64,000 nt of DNA. Source: Adenanthera pavonina. Taxonomy: Eukaryota > Streptophyta > Magnoliopsida > Fabales > Fabaceae. Under the pieces are notes generated by a model. It was not told the origin of the DNA. It saw only the letters and a program-made list of their open reading frames with translations, and ran no database searches. The stretch is taken from NCBI GenBank assembly GCA_026686845.1, contig JAIVEN010000002.1:38705001-38769000 (forward strand). The letters are read 5' to 3'. Shown one piece after another: positions 60,105-64,000 of this stretch; the stretch's first letter is position 1; every line of letters begins with the position of its first letter. The translations under genes were made by a program, and so were the position numbers.

Positions 60105-61643
60105 TGTTGAATCAAGTATTTTGATAATTCTAAACCAACCATCTAGAGCTTGGAAAGAAGATATCAAAGGTGTACAAAAGATCTCAAGTAGAGAAATCCA
60201 AGAAAAACCAGCAAAAGATTAGATATAGGATTTCTTACTGTATTTAAATTAAGTAGAAAACTTTGAACTTGTAGAAGAATGTTTTAAAAATATTATTCTA
60301 TGATAATTCATGGAATATTTGAAAAATACCCACTAACAGACAAACTTTGAAGTGTTAAAACAAATTTGTTACTTTTCTAATAAGAGCTTTCTCTGACAGA
60401 CGAACTTTGGGTTTTGAAAATTCAAATTTATGGAAAAACACAAATCATGAAAATGAAAAATTCGTCTGAGGATATATCAAAGATCATCTGAAAGTAAAGT
60501 TTAAAAAGAGTTCTAAGTCAGTTCTCTGATAGACGAACTTTGATTTTGGAAATTTGAACTTTGGAAATAAAGCTTGCAAGTCTGTTATGATAATCTTTTG
60601 ACATACAAATTTTAGTATTAAGAAATTCGAACATTGAATTAAGTCTGATGAGAGCTCTCTCTGACAAATGAACTTTGGCTTTTGAAAATTCAATTTTCAA
60701 AAAGATGAACTATTGTACCTTATTGAGCTACCCACTGACAGACGAATTTTGGGCACCAAAATTCGAACTTCGAAGGCACTGTAGCAATATGGAACAACTG
60801 TTCACACTTACCAGAAGAACTTTAAACTTGAAAATTCATATGTTCCAATATAGAAATTTTATCAAAGATGAAAATTCAAATTTTGCTTTAAAACAGATGA
60901 ACTTTGAAGTTCAACATTAAAGTCTTTAGCTTTCGGTCTCTAAGAAATTCGTCTATTGACACACCAAAATTTGAACTTTAAGTGTCGGACGCATTAAATG
61001 CGGTTGGTGAATAGATAGTTTTTTAGAGTAACCATTGCGTAACGTCTCTAATGGCTAGATCTTTTCTCTAACGTATAGTTAAGACATAAATCTATAAATA
61101 AAACTCCATTTGAAGATATAGGTAATGATTTTACATTGTATACACAAAAACTCTGCTAAATTCTTAAGTCAAAAACTCCTACTCTCACATACTTCATATT
61201 CTATACTTTAACTTTCATATACACTCTAAATTAGAGAGTTCAATCATTGTAATCAATCTTATCTTCATCTGGAAGAAAGATTTTCTTGTGAGGGGATATC
61301 ACAAGGGATTTGGGAAGCACTTAGCTAGAGTACAAAAAGTGAGATTATAAGCTCTAAGAACAGAGCATCAAGTTGTACTGAGGCAATTGCAAGAAGTCCA
61401 CTAAATTCTTGCAAGATAGTAGAAAATCTCAAGTGATGGCTTGGGGACTGGACGTAGGTCAAGATAAAAAGACTGAACCAAGATAAACATATGTGTCTTC
61501 TCTTCTCTTTTACTGATTTTACCTTGTTATTCCATTATACTCTGTTTTTCCTGTCACTTTTGCTTTTATCACTCTCTTGACTTTTATAGAAAATGTTAAT
61601 CTTCCCAATTTTTCCCCCTCTTGGATAGCTAGCATATCTAACA
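60105..61643 (+). mobile_element. Solo Sirevirus-type LTR inside T5
   Basis: 1539 bp with TGTTGAATCAAG at the start and ATCTAACA at the end, both terminal pairs intact, and a perfect ATTGG duplication (60100-60104 and 61644-61648). TATA-like CTATAAATA at 61092-61100. U3 carries 'gacagacgaactttg' motifs like element A. Confidence 0.95.
61092..61100 (+). promoter_or_regulatory. Probable TATA box of the solo LTR at 60105
   Basis: CTATAAATA at the conserved place, with the motif-rich U3 upstream. If active, it could drive transcription rightward into T5 and the coding remnant beyond. Confidence 0.5.
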
Positions 61644-62205
61644 ATTGGAGCTATATAATAGAAGATATGGAGGCTTTCCTAAAACTGTTCCAGTGAAAGT
61701 TGAATTCTGACCCTTGATGATTTAAGTTAACACCATACCCTATGTAAGTGAAATAAATATACAAGAAAAATATGTCTAGAAAGTAGACATTTAGCGCTTT
61801 CAAATGACATAGAGTATGCATGATTTGGTCTAGAATAGAATGAAATATGATTTTTCAAATTTATTGTCAAAAATAGGAATTTTCAGAAATGACCAAATCT
61901 ACAGTAGTCTTTAAAGGAATAATTTGTACTTACTAGCCCAGTATTTGCTCTTTTTCTTATTTTTCCCATGCATAGAATCCTTGTATCTACATTTAGAGAC
62001 TTGAATCACTTTGATACGACTTTTGTAGAATTAGTCATGAATTTTCAAAGTTTATCAGGAAAACTGGAAATTGCCAAGTGAACAGTTCTAAGGAAAAGTG
62101 AAAATTCTATTTTTAATATATTTTGATTCTAGTTTCTAAAACATAATGAAAGGCATCTAAAATGATCCAATACATAGGAAATTGGCCCTAATATAAGGTG
62201 CTAGA

Positions 62206-62401
62206 CTTCTTAGTATTAGAGCTAAAGGTTTAGGCTATTAGAGCATTATATTTGAGCTAAAATAGTTAAGTTTAGAGAAAGGAGTATATTAATTATTAGA
62301 ATTCTTTTGGATCAATTTATTAATAAGTATTGTTATTGTGTATTGAGATAGATAAGATGTTTTTCTCAAACAATAGCTAGGATCCTAACCATAAGAGATG
62401 G
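62206..62401. other. AT-rich sequence between T5 and the next coding remnant
   Basis: No feature recognised. It is not clear whether it continues element E or belongs to other DNA. Confidence 0.4.
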
Positions 62402-63160
62402 GTGATCCCTGAGCCAAAGATAGAAGAAAATGATGAAAGTATTGGCTCAAAAAAGTTACTAATAAAAAGTTTGGACAAGCCTAAGGATAATGCTAGATCT
62501 CATCCAACTGGATTAGTCCCATTACAAGTGGTTTTAGCTCTTCCTGCTCAAGTACAAAAACCAGGATTGGTAGCTACAGAAGGCAGGGACTATGAGGTTG
62601 AGTTTCGACAAGATTCATACAATCCAAGTTTTGATGGTCTAATTAATATTAAAGAAAAGATAAATCACCAGCCAGCTATAGTTAATGACCAAGTAATGGT
62701 TCAAGAAGACTTTAGCCTCATACTTCCTTTCGATGATATCTTCAATATCAAGGAGGATGTTACGCAACTATACTGGGAAAGCTAGGAGCATTTTATAGAA
62801 TCCAAAATTTTAACCTTCTAGATAAAGTTAGAAAAGCTAAGTAATCCCTGAAATCCCTGAATTACTTCTATATGGAAGTAGCCTAGATCGACACAATGAT
62901 GAATGTACTACAAGATGACAAGTATTGAAAGCCGAATAAAGTTAGATTCCAAGAAGAAATGCTAGAAACTTTTCAAGATTGTATTAAGGAGATGGCATAT
63001 TTGGAGGCAATCCGACTAGAATAGGAGGATCCTACTATAGACATAGAAGAAGATTTTGAGGATCAGAAGAGCATCCAGAAGAAAATTTCGATGAAGCTTC
63101 TATTGGAGGTGAAAGTAGCTCTGGTCCCTCTGGAATGGAATGATGAAAGAGATCATGTGT
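62402..63160 (+). pseudogene. Unrecognised coding remnant
   Basis: The open part 62402-62785 encodes 127 residues with mixed, protein-like composition (DYEVEFRQDSYNPSFDGL, then NHQPAIVNDQVMV). It may extend upstream of the apparent start. After a frame change near 62785, another frame reads on with scattered stops (LDKVRKAK, then RFQEEMLETFQDCIKEMAYL) and an acidic segment (IDIEEDFEDQKSIQ) to about 63160. No known domain or catalytic motif was recognised. Its setting among retroelements suggests a retroelement or other repeat gene, but a decayed host gene cannot be excluded. Confidence 0.4.
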
Positions 63161-63400
63161 AAATATATATAAACTTATAAAGGTGAAGAACAATAATGAC
63201 TGCAAGTTTTAAGTGTATCATAAGCAGTCACAAGTAGGAAGTATAATGAAATGATAATGTAATGAGATCATACGAATTTATGCACAAAGTTTACTCATGT
63301 AAATAAAGGTATTATGTCTATAAATGTTATCTGAGTAGAATAGTCATACGTTGTGAATTGATTATTATAAAAATGGAATGAAAATGAATGAAATGTTTCA
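63161..63400. other. AT-rich spacer
   Basis: No gene or repeat recognised. Confidence 0.4.
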
Positions 63401-63429
63401 CATTAGGAGACAAATAAGAGTAGAGACTC

Positions 63430-63700
63430 CTGAATAGGTAAGACACCAGAGGGTGATCCTTTGCAAGTTATTATGAATAGATGAGATCAGCAGCAAAGGA
63501 TTATTGAAAAGTTACAACAAACATTAGACACTCAAAGACAACCTCAGGAAACCATAGTTGAAATTTCATCTTCAAGGCAATATCAGCAGCAAGTACCCCA
63601 AGTTTTACCCATGAACTAAGTAGAGGATACAAGGATTAATCCTACTAAACAGCGGTATGTAATAGCTTAATTCTGGAAATGATGTCCTCCTCATTTAACG
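63430..63700 (+). pseudogene. Gln-rich, gag-like remnant
   Basis: One frame reads a Gln-rich, coiled-coil-like stretch (DQQQRIIEKLQQTL, then SSSRQYQQQVPQVLP) with a stop just before it and more after. Ty3/gypsy gag proteins often start with such a region, but the core gag motifs are not visible. It may belong with the remnant to its left. Confidence 0.3.
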
Positions 63701-63829
63701 AAAGGTTTGATGTACAAATGGTTGAGGACTAGATACTGAGTTTAGAAAAGATTACCAGGTTAATGAGCTATTTCTCTAAAGTGAGAACCCAGTTGGCTAC
63801 CTATATGTTCAAGGAAGAAGCAAATACTG

Positions 63830-64000
63830 AGTTTAGAAAGGTTTATGTCCACAAAGTTTGAATTTCAAAGTCTCAACAAAAAGCATGCAAGCACATGAGG
63901 TCCAACAAACAAATTATGCGATTCAAAGTTCAAATTTTGAGACTTTATGAAGAAATGTCTGAAGTGTGAATATTGAATCATCAAAGTTTGAATGTTGTAC
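63830..64000. repeat. Possible Sirevirus-type LTR fragment at the right edge
   Basis: 'caaagtttgaatttcaaag', 'caacaaacaaattatg' and 'gttcaaattttgagac' resemble degenerate U3 units of the Sirevirus-type LTRs. Too short for boundaries or orientation. Confidence 0.35.

Larger units (their letters stand above)
57784..62205 (-). mobile_element. T5: T-family element, minus strand, split by a solo LTR
   Basis: On the plus strand it starts TGAAACATTC (decayed TGTAACATCC) and ends AAGGTGCTAGA (decayed AAGGTGTTACA). Removing the solo LTR leaves about 2.9 kb. Family landmarks appear reversed: 'tttttggtcaaaat' and 'ggtaaatctggtcc' near 58373, the purine tract near 58640-58690, the inverted-repeat site at 59500-59514. 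AGTAT lies just outside the left end (57779-57783) and again at 62212-62216, 6 bp beyond the right end, so the right boundary is uncertain. No coding region. Confidence 0.8.

Noticed and set aside
62402..62785. Intact host gene
   Set aside because: The frame breaks at 62785 while coding-like sequence continues in another frame; no introns or conserved domain could be supported.

Overview
This 64 kb window looks like repeat-rich plant nuclear DNA. It is AT-rich, I find no intact host gene, and nearly all recognisable protein similarity is to LTR retrotransposons. Three element types point to a flowering plant: Ty1/copia elements of the Sirevirus (SIRE1-like) type with initiator tRNA-Met primer sites and an envelope-like ORF, Ty3/gypsy elements of the Athila type with a tRNA-Asp primer site, and long TGTAACACC-type LTR-like elements without genes. 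The species cannot be named from the sequence.

Layout, left to right. 1-5069: the 3' end of a plus-strand Sirevirus-like element (end of the envelope-like ORF, polypurine tract, 3' LTR), its LTR split by a 2.96 kb gene-less element (T1). 5070-6911: a repeat (F1) related to one at 39.6-41.0 kb. 6912-9617: AT-rich DNA with a minisatellite-like block (H1). 9618-23848: a second gene-less element (T2) carrying a structurally complete Sirevirus-like element (A, 10069-21788, minus strand) with two LTRs, primer site, gag, pol, envelope-like ORF, polypurine tract and a matching 5 bp target duplication. 25355-37633: a decayed plus-strand Sirevirus-like element (C), its reverse transcriptase split by T3, which itself contains T4. 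37634-41035: repeat H2, a minus-strand Sirevirus-type LTR, a 24 bp palindrome and repeat F2.

41036-57783: Athila-like material on the minus strand: a gag remnant, a leader, one LTR that has a primer site on one side and a polypurine tract on the other, and a pol remnant. This suggests two tandem elements sharing an LTR. Inserted in it are a non-autonomous GAG-bearing element (G, 41991-49066) and solo Sirevirus-type LTRs at 55860-57355 and, inside G, at 44308-46146. 57784-62205: minus-strand T5 holding a further solo LTR. 62206-64000: an unrecognised decayed coding region and a possible LTR fragment.

The coding regions are retroelement gag, protease, integrase, reverse transcriptase/RNase H and envelope-like genes, and almost all carry stops or frameshifts. 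The nesting gives a relative order: Athila D/E, then G, T5 and the solo LTR at 55.9 kb, then solo LTRs inside G and T5; C, then T3, then T4; T2, then A. The features that seem most worth following are the hairpin-like repeat array upstream of the TATA box in the solo LTR at 44308-46146, and the five-copy gene-less T family.
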